Below, in pieces: positions 8,661 to 16,801 of a stretch of DNA of 64,000 nucleotides. Both the position numbers and the translations under genes were made by a program. This DNA is from Mesorhizobium_B sp963522145. Its GTDB lineage: Bacteria > Pseudomonadota > Alphaproteobacteria > Rhizobiales > Rhizobiaceae. The first letter of the stretch is position 1. Each line of letters begins with the position of its first letter. Location of the stretch: contig CAUQXI010000018.1 in the NCBI GenBank assembly GCA_963522145.1, forward strand, positions 10,486-74,485, read 5' to 3'. The notes beneath the pieces were generated by a model, which made no database searches, was not told the DNA's origin, and worked only from the letters and a program-made list of their open reading frames with translations.

Positions 8661-8685
8661 CGATCAAGGATTTTTCGCTTGATCG
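8661..8685 (+). other. Stem-loop between rsmE and gshA
   Basis: CGATCAAG (8661-8668) and CTTGATCG (8678-8685) form a perfect 8-bp stem around a 9-nt loop that contains a T run. No U tract follows, so it is not a standard terminator; it may protect an mRNA end or modulate gshA expression. Confidence 0.35.
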
Positions 8686-8746
8686 GCCACTGCCCCTTGT
8701 TCATCACTCCCGCCGCTGAAGTTTCTTCGGCCTGAGGAGCTTCCCA

Positions 8747-10120
8747 ATGGCGCGCGACACCACTGACGACGAACCAATCGCGGGCTTCGACGATCTCGTC
8801 TCGCATATCGCGGAGGGTGAAAAGCCGCGCGAGAAATGGCGCATCGGCACGGAGCACGAGAAGTTTCCGTTCTACAAGAACGACAACGGTCCCGTTCCCT
8901 ATGACGGGCCGCGCGGGATCCGTGCGCTGCTTGAAGGCATGCAGGCCATGCTGGGCTGGGAGCCGATCCTGGATGAAGGTCGGATCATCGGGCTGGTGGA
9001 GCCCACTGGACGTGGCGCGATCTCACTCGAGCCGGGCGGGCAGTTCGAGCTGTCAGGCGCACCGCTTGAGACGATTCACCAGACCTGCCGGGAAAGCAAC
9101 GCGCACCTGGCCCAGCTTCGCGAGATCGCCGAGCCGCTCGGCATCCGCTTCCTAGGCCTCGGCGGCAGCCCGAAGTGGAGCCTGGCCAACACGCCCCGGA
9201 TGCCGAAATCGCGCTACGACATCATGACGAACTACATGCCGAAGGTCGGCGCGCAGGGGCTCGACATGATGTACCGCACCTGCACGATCCAGGTGAATCT
9301 CGACTTCAGCTCCGAAGCCGACATGCGGCGCAAGATGCAGGTGGGACTGAAGCTTCAGCCGCTGGCCACCGCGCTTTTCGCCAGCTCGCCCTTCACCGAA
9401 GGCCGCCCGAACGGACTCCAATCCTGGCGAGGCGAGATCTGGCGCGACACGGATAACGGACGTTCCGGCCTCCTCCCCATCTGCTTTTCGCCGTCCTTCG
9501 GCTATGCCGACTATGTCGAATGGGCGCTCGACGTGCCGATGTATTTCGTGATCCGCGATGGTCACTACCACGACATGACGCGCTGGACCTTCCGCCAGTT
9601 CATGGCGGGTGCCGCACGCAGTGAACTGTTTGACGGCCTGCCGACGATGGGCGATTGGGCCAATCACCTTTCCACCCTGTTTCCGGACGTGCGGCTCAAG
9701 CGCTTCCTTGAGATGCGCGGCGCGGATGGCGGGCCATGGCGGCGCATCTGCGCCCTGCCAGCCTTCTGGGTCGGCCTGCTTTACGATGAGCAGGCGCTCG
9801 ACGCGGCGGAAACGATGACCGCCGACTGGACCTTTGCCGAAGTACAGGCCATGCGCGACGCCGTTCCGCGCGATGGGATTGGCGTCACTCATCGCGGTGC
9901 CAGCTTGCGCGAGATCGGGCGCGAGGTGCTCGGCATCTGCCGCAAAGGACTAGAGGCGCGTGCGCGGCTCAACGGCGACGGCTATGACGAAACGCATTTC
10001 CTCGGCACGCTGGACGAGGTGATCACCCGCGGCGCGAACTCGGCCGAGGAAATGCTGCAAGCCTTCCGCACGCGCTGGGACGGCTCGGTAGAACCCGTTT
10101 TCGGCGAATATGCTTACTAG
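8747..10120 (+). CDS. gshA: Glutamate-cysteine ligase (plant/alphaproteobacterial GCS2 type)
   Basis: Joins glutamate and cysteine with ATP as the first step of glutathione synthesis. The sequence is the proteobacterial/plant GshA type: WRIGTEHEKFPFYK near residue 33, LEPGGQFELSGAPLETIHQTC near 98, PRMPKSRYDIMTNYMP and the substrate-binding stretch MMYRTCTIQVNLDFSSE near 175. The 457-residue length is standard. The ATG is preceded by GAGGAGCTTCCCA, a good Shine-Dalgarno sequence. It is soluble and cytoplasmic. Confidence 0.94.
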   Translation: MARDTTDDEPIAGFDDLVSHIAEGEKPREKWRIGTEHEKFPFYKNDNGPVPYDGPRGIRALLEGMQAMLGWEPILDEGRIIGLVEPTGRGAISLEPGGQFELSGAPLETIHQTCRESNAHLAQLREIAEPLGIRFLGLGGSPKWSLANTPRMPKSRYDIMTNYMPKVGAQGLDMMYRTCTIQVNLDFSSEADMRRKMQVGLKLQPLATALFASSPFTEGRPNGLQSWRGEIWRDTDNGRSGLLPICFSPSFGYADYVEWALDVPMYFVIRDGHYHDMTRWTFRQFMAGAARSELFDGLPTMGDWANHLSTLFPDVRLKRFLEMRGADGGPWRRICALPAFWVGLLYDEQALDAAETMTADWTFAEVQAMRDAVPRDGIGVTHRGASLREIGREVLGICRKGLEARARLNGDGYDETHFLGTLDEVITRGANSAEEMLQAFRTRWDGSVEPVFGEYAY

Positions 10121-10208
10121 CGGAAAACCAGGCGACAACGGATCGACCCCGCTGGCAACAACAGCGTGTCCGTTCTAGCATCCCTGTCCACGGAAGGTGG
10201 AGGTCGCG

Positions 10209-11027
10209 ATGCTGCCGCTTTGGGAGATGATGCTGAAGGCCGGTCAGGGACCGGACGCGCTGGCGCGGCAATTCGATCTCAGCCGGGCACAGGCCACGGC
10301 TGCGATCGCAGCGCTGCTTCCGGCCTTCAGCGAAGCATTGCGGCGAGCGAGCAGCGATCCTTCCGGCTTGGGCACATTCTTCCAGATGATGACGGGTAGT
10401 CAGACTGCCCCAACGTTCGCTGATACCCTCCGCGCCTTCGGCGTTTCCGCTCAGCAGGCGGGCAATCCGACCATCGATCCGTTCTTTGGTTCCAGCGAGC
10501 TGTCACGCGCGATTGCCGATCAGGCTGCGCGGTTGACCGGGCTTAGCAGCGAAACGTTGCGCATCATGCTTCCCGCCATCGCCACCATGATGATGGGCGG
10601 TGTCGCTGGAATGGCGCAGAACGGTTTCGGCGCATCTTCGGAAGGAAGAGCACGGAACCCGCTTCAGGATTACTTCGAGACGGTTGCGCGTCAGAGCCGC
10701 AGCGCGATGGGGAGCGCCGCCGCCGCGCCCTCGCCTGTGTGGGCGGAGAACTGGAACAAGGCGCTGCAAGCCATGTTCGGCCAGAACACGATGCCCGGCT
10801 CCGAAGCAAAGGATCCGCCGACCGGGGATCCCTGGACCCGCATGATGAAGCAGTGGGCTGCTCTCGTGGGGCAGGAGTCAGGAGCGAGCAACAAAGCCGA
10901 GAAGCCGATGGCGTCCTATGAAGAGTTGTTCAGCCAGCTGTTCAACCAGAAGCATGAGGCTTACGAGCGCAGGATGGCGTCGATTTTCGACCAGTTCTGG
11001 AGCAAGAACGGCCAAGCCCCGCGCTAG
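10209..11027 (+). CDS. DUF937-like protein of unknown function
   Basis: A 272-residue, Ala/Met-rich helical protein. The N-terminal half (residues 1-150) has QFDLSRAQATAAIAALLPAF and RIMLPAIATMMMGGVAGM, which resemble DUF937/YidB-type repeats; the C-terminal half is polar and probably disordered until a charged helix (EELFSQLFNQKHEAYERRM). There is no signal peptide. The start is set by GGAGGT 6 nt before the ATG at 10209; the upstream codon at 10197 lies before that site. It follows gshA after an 88-bp gap and probably has its own promoter. Confidence 0.7.
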   Translation: MLPLWEMMLKAGQGPDALARQFDLSRAQATAAIAALLPAFSEALRRASSDPSGLGTFFQMMTGSQTAPTFADTLRAFGVSAQQAGNPTIDPFFGSSELSRAIADQAARLTGLSSETLRIMLPAIATMMMGGVAGMAQNGFGASSEGRARNPLQDYFETVARQSRSAMGSAAAAPSPVWAENWNKALQAMFGQNTMPGSEAKDPPTGDPWTRMMKQWAALVGQESGASNKAEKPMASYEELFSQLFNQKHEAYERRMASIFDQFWSKNGQAPR

Positions 11028-11045
11028 ATCCGCGAAACGAAAAAG

Positions 11046-11069
11046 GCCCGGTCCGCGAACGGACCGGGC
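11046..11069 (-). terminator. Rho-independent terminator of the DUF1127 gene
   Basis: A perfect 9-bp GC-rich stem (GCCCGGTCC / GGACCGGGC) with a 6-nt loop is followed, reading on the minus strand, by CTTTTTCG. It ends transcription from the DUF1127 gene and may also act on the convergent DUF937-like gene. Confidence 0.85.
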
Positions 11070-11132
11070 AGTCATGCAGGCGGCTTGGGAAGCCAACGGG
11101 AGTCTGCTCCGCCTGCGAAGGGTGATCGGCAG

Positions 11133-11438
11133 CTACGACACCAGCCGCGCGCCGTCCTCAATGGTACGGATGCGCGCGCTGGCAATCGCGCCCAGACGTG
11201 ATGTCGGATCGGCGCCGAACGGAGGAGCGATGGCGACGTGAAGGTCGGCGCGGGTCAGCCCGATGTCGGACAGCTCCGCATCGGTCATGTCACCCAGGCG
11301 GTAGAACTCGCGACGGTTTCGCCATGTTTTCAGGGCCAGCCGTACGGCTGCCACCATCCGCATCACGGTGGCCACGGCGCGCTGGTAAGCAGCGACAGCC
11401 TGATAGCGGGGAGCAGGAATGCTGGCAAAACCATTCAT
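11133..11438 (-). CDS. DUF1127 domain small protein
   Basis: A 101-residue basic protein with the DUF1127 core in the middle: LKTWRNRREFYRLGDMTD followed by ELSDIGLTRADL. The Arg-rich helix and the LSDIGL motif are diagnostic. In Agrobacterium and Brucella small DUF1127 proteins affect phosphate, carbon or RNA turnover, and some are controlled by the LysR regulator VtlR. Here the gene is divergent from a VtlR/LsrB-like regulator. AAGGACGAG lies 5 nt before the ATG. It is longer than the about 47-residue DUF1127 forms because of extensions at both ends. Confidence 0.88.
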   Translation of the reverse strand: MNGFASIPAPRYQAVAAYQRAVATVMRMVAAVRLALKTWRNRREFYRLGDMTDAELSDIGLTRADLHVAIAPPFGADPTSRLGAIASARIRTIEDGARLVS

Positions 11439-11621
11439 TGTTCTCGTCCTTCAGGTCCGTTCGAGCGGCGGCGTGCGGGAAAGGCAAGGCTGCGGGGTTG
11501 TTCCGCCAGCCCTTCAGATGTCACTGCCAAGCTCGAATGACACAGTCATGACTCAGGGCAATTGATTATTCCAACGAATGTTTCTAATCGTTCGCATCAG
11601 TTTCCTTTATGGGTGCGTCTG

Positions 11622-12578
11622 ATGTCGGTGCCTCTTGATCTCGATCAGCTTCAAACATTCGTGGCGATCTCCGATGCCGGCAGCTTCACCCGCGCGGCGT
11701 CGGAGGTGTTCCGCACCCAGTCGGCCGTGTCCATGCAGATGCGGCGGCTGGAAGAGCGCATCGGCAAGACGCTGTTTGAAAAGGACGGGCGTTCCAACAG
11801 GCTGACGGAAGACGGCGAGCGGCTTCTCAGCTATGCGCGGCGGATGCTTCACCTCAATCGCGAAACGCTGGCTGCTTTTGACGACCGCAGCCTGGAAGGC
11901 ACGATCCGCATCGGCACGCCAGACGATTATGCCGATCGCTTCCTGCCCGAAATCATGGGGCGATTCACGCGCTCCAACCCACGCGTGGAGCTTTCGGTTC
12001 TATGCGAGCCGACCGCCAACCTCATGGATCATATCAAGCGCGGCCAGCTTGACCTCGCCCTCGTTACCCATGACAGCAGCCGTGGCGGCTCGGAAGTGGT
12101 GCGCCGCGAGCCGCTGCTCTGGGTCGGCTCCGCCAATCATCCGGTGCATGAGGAGGACGTTCTCCCGATGGCGTTCGGGCGGCCCAACTGCCTGTGGCGC
12201 CGGGCAGCAGTGGATTATCTCGACCGCTTAAACCGCGACTACCGCGTGCTGTTTTCCTCGTGGTCGGCCACCGTGATCGGGGCCGCGGTGCTTTCCGGAC
12301 TGGCGGTCTCGATCCTGCCTGAATGCGCGCTCCGACCTGGCATGCGCGTGCTGGGCGAAAAGGAGGGCTTCGGGCCGCTGCCTGACATCCAGATCGGTAT
12401 CGTCCGCGGGGCGAACAGCAAGGGCCAGCTCGTCGATGCGCTCGCCCGCCATATCGCGGAAAGCCTCGACAATATCTCCGTTCCCTTGGCCGAGGACAAC
12501 GGCGGCTTCGACTTTGGGGCCCTGACCTTTTCCCGCTCGCGCCGGCAGAAGCCGGGCCATATGCTTCCGGGATGGTGA
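11622..12578 (+). CDS. LysR-family regulator, VtlR/LsrB-like
   Basis: N-terminal winged helix (LDQLQTFVAISDAGSFTRAA, TQSAVSMQMRRLEERIGK) and a LysR substrate-binding domain. The stretch RIGTPDDYADRFLPEIMGRF and the SWSATVIGAAVLSGLAVSILPE segment are strongly reminiscent of the VtlR (Brucella) / LsrB (Sinorhizobium) clade, from memory. That clade controls small DUF1127 genes and sRNAs and is linked to stress and host interaction. The ATG at 11622 gives the family N-terminus; an in-frame start 60 nt upstream is less likely. The C-terminal 35 residues are extra and polar. Confidence 0.85.
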   Translation: MSVPLDLDQLQTFVAISDAGSFTRAASEVFRTQSAVSMQMRRLEERIGKTLFEKDGRSNRLTEDGERLLSYARRMLHLNRETLAAFDDRSLEGTIRIGTPDDYADRFLPEIMGRFTRSNPRVELSVLCEPTANLMDHIKRGQLDLALVTHDSSRGGSEVVRREPLLWVGSANHPVHEEDVLPMAFGRPNCLWRRAAVDYLDRLNRDYRVLFSSWSATVIGAAVLSGLAVSILPECALRPGMRVLGEKEGFGPLPDIQIGIVRGANSKGQLVDALARHIAESLDNISVPLAEDNGGFDFGALTFSRSRRQKPGHMLPGW

Positions 12579-12615
12579 GGCCTTTGCCCGGTTCTCATTT
12601 CGAGCGGAACACGCC

Positions 12616-14325
12616 GTGAGCGAAACCCTCTCCCCCACCCGCGCGACCAACGCTGCCGAATATTCGGTGAGCGAGATTTCCGGCGCGCTCAAGCGCACGG
12701 TGGAGGAGGCGTTCGGCAATGTGCGGGTGCGCGGCGAGATTTCCGGCTACCGCGGCCCGCACTCGTCGGGCCACGCCTATTTTGCGCTGAAGGACGAGCG
12801 GGCGCGCATCGAGGCGGTGATCTGGAAAGGCACGATGGGCAAGATGCGCTTCCGGCCCGAGGAGGGCATGGAAGTCATCGCGGGCGGTCGGCTCACCACT
12901 TTCCCCGGCTCGTCCAAGTACCAGATCGTGATCGAAACGCTGGAGCCGGCCGGCGCAGGCGCGCTGATGGCGCTGCTGGACGAGCGCAAGCGGAAGCTCG
13001 CCGCCGAAGGCTTGTTTGAGGCCTCGCGCAAGCGGCCCCTGCCCTTCCTGCCGCGCGTGATCGGCGTGGTCACCTCGCCGACGGGAGCCGTGATCCGGGA
13101 CATCCTTCACCGCATCGCCGACCGCTTTCCGCTGCATGTGATCGTCTGGCCGGTGCGCGTTCAGGGCGAAACCACAGGCGCGGAGGTGTCAGCGGCGGTG
13201 GCAGGCTTCAATGCGCTGACAGATGCGGACAAGATCGCGCGACCCGATCTTCTGATCGTGGCGCGGGGTGGCGGAAGCCTTGAGGACCTTTGGGGCTTCA
13301 ACGACGAGAATCTCGCCCGCACGGTCGCCGCCTCGCGAATTCCCGTGATCTCGGCCGTGGGGCACGAAACGGACTGGACGCTGATCGACCTCGCCGCCGA
13401 CCGGCGCGCGCCGACGCCCACCGGGGCCGCCGAGATGGCGGTGCCCGTGAAGGCCGAGCTTGAAGCGGCCTTTGCTTCGCTTTCGGCCCGCCTGCGTGCG
13501 GCCCTGACGCGCTTGATCGATCGCCGCAGGCAGGCTGCGCGCGCCGCGACGCGCGCTCTTCCCGCGCCCGATCAGCTGCTTGCACTGCCGCGCCGGTCGC
13601 TCGATGAAGCTTCAAGCAGGCTGGAACGGAGCCTCACTGTTTCCACCCGCGCCAAGCGCGCACGCTTCGTGGCTGCGCGCTTGAACCCCGGCCAGCTCAG
13701 CCGCAAGCTCGAAGACACGCGGCGCTCCCTTTCACGGACGCATGATCTGTTGATCCGGGCAGAAGGCGCCGCACGACGGGACAAGCGGCGGCTTGTTCGG
13801 CATGCCGCCCAGCGCCTCACTGTCGAGCCGCTGCGCCGCCGTCTCGGTGAAGCAGGACGGGCGTCCTTTCGGCTGGGAGAGGCGCTGCGTCGCGCTCGGC
13901 AAATTGTGATGACGCGCCGCGCGGACAAGGCAGGTCTCATCGCCGCGCGCCTGCGACTTCAGCCGATCACGGCGCGAGTCGAGACGATGCGCGTGCAGCT
14001 TGACGTCACCGCGACCGGTCTCGCTCGATCGGGCAGGACCATTACGGAAGGACGCACTGAACGTTTGTCCCAGTTCAAGCGCCTTCTCGACACGCTGTCT
14101 TATCGCAACGTGCTTGCCCGCGGCTTCGCGGTAGTTCAGGCAGAGAATGGCCGGCCCATCACCTCCGCAGCAGCCACCGCCCCGGGGCAGCATGTCGCCA
14201 TTACGTTCGCGGATGGCCGCGCTTCCGCGACCATCAGCCTGGACGAACAGGCACAGCCCAAGCGCAAGGCGGCCGCACGCGCGTCGGCATCATCTACGCC
14301 GAACCGGCAGGGATCTCTGTTCTAG
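12616..14325 (+). CDS. xseA: Exodeoxyribonuclease VII large subunit
   Basis: N-terminal OB-fold (residues 10-105: YSVSEISGALKRTVEEAFGN, GEISGYRGPHSSGHAYFALKD) and the catalytic exonuclease domain with IGVVTSPTGAVIRDILHR near residue 157, RGGGSLEDLWGFNDE near 217, and SAVGHETDWTLIDLAADRRAPTP in two short blocks near 245. A long coiled, Arg-rich region follows, then LARGFAVV near the C-terminus. With XseB it degrades single-stranded DNA. The GTG start follows GAGCGGAACACGCC. At 569 residues it is slightly longer than many, because of a Lys/Ala tail. The small subunit gene is not nearby. Confidence 0.93.
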   Translation: MSETLSPTRATNAAEYSVSEISGALKRTVEEAFGNVRVRGEISGYRGPHSSGHAYFALKDERARIEAVIWKGTMGKMRFRPEEGMEVIAGGRLTTFPGSSKYQIVIETLEPAGAGALMALLDERKRKLAAEGLFEASRKRPLPFLPRVIGVVTSPTGAVIRDILHRIADRFPLHVIVWPVRVQGETTGAEVSAAVAGFNALTDADKIARPDLLIVARGGGSLEDLWGFNDENLARTVAASRIPVISAVGHETDWTLIDLAADRRAPTPTGAAEMAVPVKAELEAAFASLSARLRAALTRLIDRRRQAARAATRALPAPDQLLALPRRSLDEASSRLERSLTVSTRAKRARFVAARLNPGQLSRKLEDTRRSLSRTHDLLIRAEGAARRDKRRLVRHAAQRLTVEPLRRRLGEAGRASFRLGEALRRARQIVMTRRADKAGLIAARLRLQPITARVETMRVQLDVTATGLARSGRTITEGRTERLSQFKRLLDTLSYRNVLARGFAVVQAENGRPITSAAATAPGQHVAITFADGRASATISLDEQAQPKRKAAARASASSTPNRQGSLF

Positions 14326-14409
14326 CGTCCCGAACTACGACCGCAGCCGATGGCTTCCGCGAAGCAGATCGCTGGTCATCGATCACGCGTCGCTCCGGAA
14401 CTCGTTCAC

Positions 14410-14910
14410 TTACCCCCGGAGCTTCGCCACATGGCGGGCCAGCTTCTTCAGCGTCTGCCCTCCATATTCAACAGCGCCGAAGCCGATGGCCCATTCCTGC
14501 CGCCTCTTGGAGGGATGCATCTGGCGCAGCGTGATGACTGTCTTGCCGTTGCTTTGTTCATCGAAAGTGACGAGCATTCTGAACCTGTCTGGATCGTTGT
14601 CCTTATCCGAACCATGCTCGACCTCGACGAGGATCGGGGCTTCCATGCGAAGGAAGACCATTTTGTTGCCGTAGCGCGTGCCGTCGGGAGCGACCATGTC
14701 AAACCGCCAGACGCCACCCGAACGAAGGTCGATCTCCTTGGTCTCGATCGCTATTCCATCGGGACCAAACCACTCGACGATCTGAGCCGGGTCCGTCCAG
14801 GCGGCGTAAACAAGGCGCCGGGGAGCATCGATCACCCGACCGAGCACGATTTCACGATCGAGAGGCCAGCCTTGCCAGGGAGAGTCGCGTGGTTCGAGCG
14901 GGTCAGCCAT
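14410..14910 (-). CDS. SRPBCC/AHSA1-family protein
   Basis: A 166-residue START-like protein: DREIVLGRVIDAPRRLVYAAW then EWFGPDGIAIETKEIDLRSGG, and C-terminal GFGAVEYGGQTLKKLARHV. This is the activator-of-Hsp90-ATPase-1 like family that binds hydrophobic ligands in a helix-grip cavity. The gene starts 4 nt after the stop of an ArsR-type regulator, the classical ArsR-SRPBCC two-gene unit. The ligand is unknown. Confidence 0.86.
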   Translation of the reverse strand: MADPLEPRDSPWQGWPLDREIVLGRVIDAPRRLVYAAWTDPAQIVEWFGPDGIAIETKEIDLRSGGVWRFDMVAPDGTRYGNKMVFLRMEAPILVEVEHGSDKDNDPDRFRMLVTFDEQSNGKTVITLRQMHPSKRRQEWAIGFGAVEYGGQTLKKLARHVAKLRG

Positions 14911-14914
14911 GGTC

Positions 14915-15250
14915 TCAAGTCTTCCTCTTCATGCGTTCGATGTGGGCTTCCATGCGATCGAGGCGCGCCTCCCACGCAGCGACATGCCGATGTATCCAAG
15001 CCTCGGTCGCTTCAAGGGCACGCGGTTCGATCCTGCAGGTTCGAATCCGCCCGATCTTTTCGGAACTGATCAGCCCGCTCTGCTCCAGAACCCGCACATG
15101 TTTGAGTAGCGATGGCAGAGCCAAGTCGAATGGCTCGGAAAGTTCGGTGACGGACTGCGGTCCACCACACAAACGGCCGATGATCGCGCGCCGGGTCGGG
15201 TCCGCAAGCGCGGAAAACGCCTTGTCCAAATCCGTCGAAGACTTAGCCAT
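14915..15250 (-). CDS. ArsR-family helix-turn-helix regulator
   Basis: A 111-residue winged-helix protein. DLDKAFSALADPTRRAIIGRL opens the family fold, SVTELSEPFDLALPSLLKHVR is the recognition helix region, and HVRVLEQSGLI forms the wing. There are no Cys clusters for metal binding, as expected for the subfamily paired with SRPBCC proteins. It probably represses its own two-gene operon in response to a ligand or stress. The last 40 residues are an Arg/Glu-rich coiled helix typical of this subgroup. Confidence 0.9.
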   Translation of the reverse strand: MAKSSTDLDKAFSALADPTRRAIIGRLCGGPQSVTELSEPFDLALPSLLKHVRVLEQSGLISSEKIGRIRTCRIEPRALEATEAWIHRHVAAWEARLDRMEAHIERMKRKT

Positions 15251-15303
15251 ATCGGAAACTATGCCGATAGTCGCGGCAGGTCAGTGAAAACGTTCAGCGT
15301 CGG

Positions 15304-15537
15304 CTAAGCCTCGGCTCCTGAGCCGGAATGCTCGGCGTTCTCGCGCTCGATGTCGGCAAGCAGTGCTCTGGCATCATCAAGATCGCTATCGGCTACATGG
15401 ATCGGGATGCCTTCGTTCTTCGGCTGCCGCTGAGCGGCGATGGCGTATAATCCATAGCCGTTCAGCAAGGCCACCGTAGTCTCAGCGATCATTCGGTTGT
15501 CGGCTATCATGAGAGTTACGAGCTCGGTCTCGGTCAT
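15304..15537 (-). CDS. DUF2007-like putative signal-transducing protein
   Basis: A 77-residue acidic protein beginning MTETELVTLMIADNRMIAE. The alternation LVTLMIADN, AETTVALLNGYGLYAIAA, GIPIHVADSDLDDARALLADI follows the beta-alpha-beta pattern of DUF2007, where a short strand, a helix, and a final helix with ALL-D are conserved. No function is established for the family. An upstream in-frame start adds 34 non-conserved Arg-rich residues; the ATG at 15537 is preferred. It is transcribed alone, facing the same way as tRNA-His upstream. Confidence 0.65.
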   Translation of the reverse strand: MTETELVTLMIADNRMIAETTVALLNGYGLYAIAAQRQPKNEGIPIHVADSDLDDARALLADIERENAEHSGSGAEA

Positions 15538-15830
15538 GCGCCATTGTTGCGCTGATAGAAGATGCGTCAATCCCGGCCGCGCGAGCAATCGCAGCACTCC
15601 AGCGATCCTGAAGAAGGTCAGCCTTCTCCACGCCCGCACGTTGTCCGGCTCAGATGCAAGGAAGCGCGCCGCGGTGCGAATCCATGTTGCATCGATGTCG
15701 CGTCGAGTAGCCGAGCGTCAGTTGAACCCCTTGTAAATCAAGGAAACTGGTCTGCAACATGACGCGACTTGAAGCCGGAGATCATTAAAGATGCGACTAA
15801 CGCAAGTGGCAGAAAACGTTGGGGAAATTC
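15538..15830. other. Gap between the DUF2007-like gene and tRNA-His
   Basis: About 290 bp without a convincing gene. It contains a short palindrome CCTTG-TAAAT-CAAGG at 15729-15743 and two related ATGTTGCA / TGCAACAT and GTCGCGTC / GACGCGAC elements. No function can be assigned. Confidence 0.5.
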
Positions 15831-15907
15831 TGGTACGGTTGCTCGGGATCGAACCGAGGACCTCCGGATCCACAATCCGGCGCTCTAACCATCTGAGCTA
15901 CAACCGC
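15831..15907 (-). tRNA. tRNA-His (anticodon GTG)
   Basis: The reverse strand folds as a 77-nt cloverleaf with encoded CCA. The anticodon loop reads TTGTGGA (GTG), the D-arm GCTCAGATGGTTAGAGC, and the T-arm CTCGGTTCGATCCCGAG. The discriminator is A73, and the genomic base at -1 is G, so no G-1:C73 pair exists. This is the alphaproteobacterial form; most other bacteria keep G-1:C73. The 1:72 pair is G-U. Confidence 0.95.
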
Positions 15908-15989
15908 CCGTCAGAAGCGATGTCCTTACGCAGAATCGGTTTTCAGTTCAAGCCTCCGGCCCTCGCACCGGGAGAGGCATGTTCAAAGA

Positions 15990-16014
15990 AAAAGGCCGGA
16001 AAATCCGGCCTTTT
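15990..16014 (-). terminator. Bidirectional Rho-independent terminator, downstream of the phasin gene
   Basis: AAAAGGCCGGA and TCCGGCCTTTT form an 11-bp stem around AAA, with an A run on one side and T runs on the other. It lies about 65 bp past the phasin stop on the minus strand and insulates it from tRNA-His. Confidence 0.85.
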
Positions 16015-16080
16015 CGGTTTGTAGATCGACGCGAGGCCTGTCCCGGTAAGCGGACAAGCCTCTCGATCCATCTGGCGGTC

Positions 16081-16533
16081 TCAGGCGACCTTGAGTTCCT
16101 TCATGGCCGACTCGAAGCCTTCCTTCACGGGGCGGGACACATCCTCGGCGGCCTTGGATGCGGCAGCCTGCATATCCCTGGTCTGGTTCATCACCGACTC
16201 AACCGCGGAGCGAACATAGGCAGCCTGAAGTTCGATGATCTCCGACACGGAACGGGCGCGCGCCAAGCCTTCCAGATGGTTGAAGCCTGTTTCTGCATTG
16301 GCCCGCATCGTGGCGATGGTCTTGAGCGACAATTCGCTTGCAGCAGCGCGTCCGGTCTCAACGCTTGTTTCCATCGTCTTCTGGACCCACTCGGCGCTGG
16401 ACTTCAGGCGGGAGTAAGCTTCCTTGGACTGCTCTGCGCCCTTTTCCGCAAAGGCGCGGAACTGCTCGGCGGTTTTAGAGGTGTCGAAGGAGGGAAATTC
16501 GACGTTGTCGGTGTAGCTGGCTTGGTCGGACAT
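16081..16533 (-). CDS. phaP: Phasin family protein (polyhydroxyalkanoate granule-associated)
   Basis: A 150-residue helical protein with the phasin core: SFDTSKTAEQFRAFAEKGAE, SRLKSSAEWVQKTMETSVE and IELQAAYVRSAVESVMNQTRD. Phasins coat PHA granules and set their number and size. GAGGAAATCTC precedes the ATG as a good Shine-Dalgarno sequence. A TGCA-rich dyad about 85 bp upstream resembles a PhaR operator. No PHA synthase gene is nearby. Confidence 0.9.
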   Translation of the reverse strand: MSDQASYTDNVEFPSFDTSKTAEQFRAFAEKGAEQSKEAYSRLKSSAEWVQKTMETSVETGRAAASELSLKTIATMRANAETGFNHLEGLARARSVSEIIELQAAYVRSAVESVMNQTRDMQAAASKAAEDVSRPVKEGFESAMKELKVA

Positions 16534-16615
16534 GAGATTTCCTCGCTTTGCAACGACGGCGGCTTTTCTCGCGCACCTGTCGGATCAAACAATGACCTTT
16601 CCTTATTCCCCTCTA

Positions 16616-16630
16616 TGCTGCACTGCAACA
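16616..16630 (-). promoter_or_regulatory. Candidate PhaR operator upstream of the phasin gene
   Basis: The sequence TGCTGCACTGCAACA reads as a near-palindrome (TGTTGCA-G-TGCAGCA on the other strand). PhaR repressors bind TGC/GCA-rich dyads in phasin promoters and are released when PHA forms. Assigned by resemblance and position only. Confidence 0.35.
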
Positions 16631-16801
16631 TAAATTTTGCGGCGCATCAAAAATCAGCGGGATTAACTGTCGCTCCACAATCCCCAGCGATGTTCCTCCA
16701 CAGCAATGGACCTGCCCCGGGCAAGTCTTTAGTAACAATGTGTTAACCGCCCGGGACATCAGGGTGGAAGACTCGCGTCCACGAGGCTGACGGGCAAGCG
16801 C

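Noticed and set aside
15729..15743. CCTTG-TAAAT-CAAGG palindrome as a terminator or att site
   Set aside because: The stem is only 5 bp, there is no U tract, and no matching repeat was seen.
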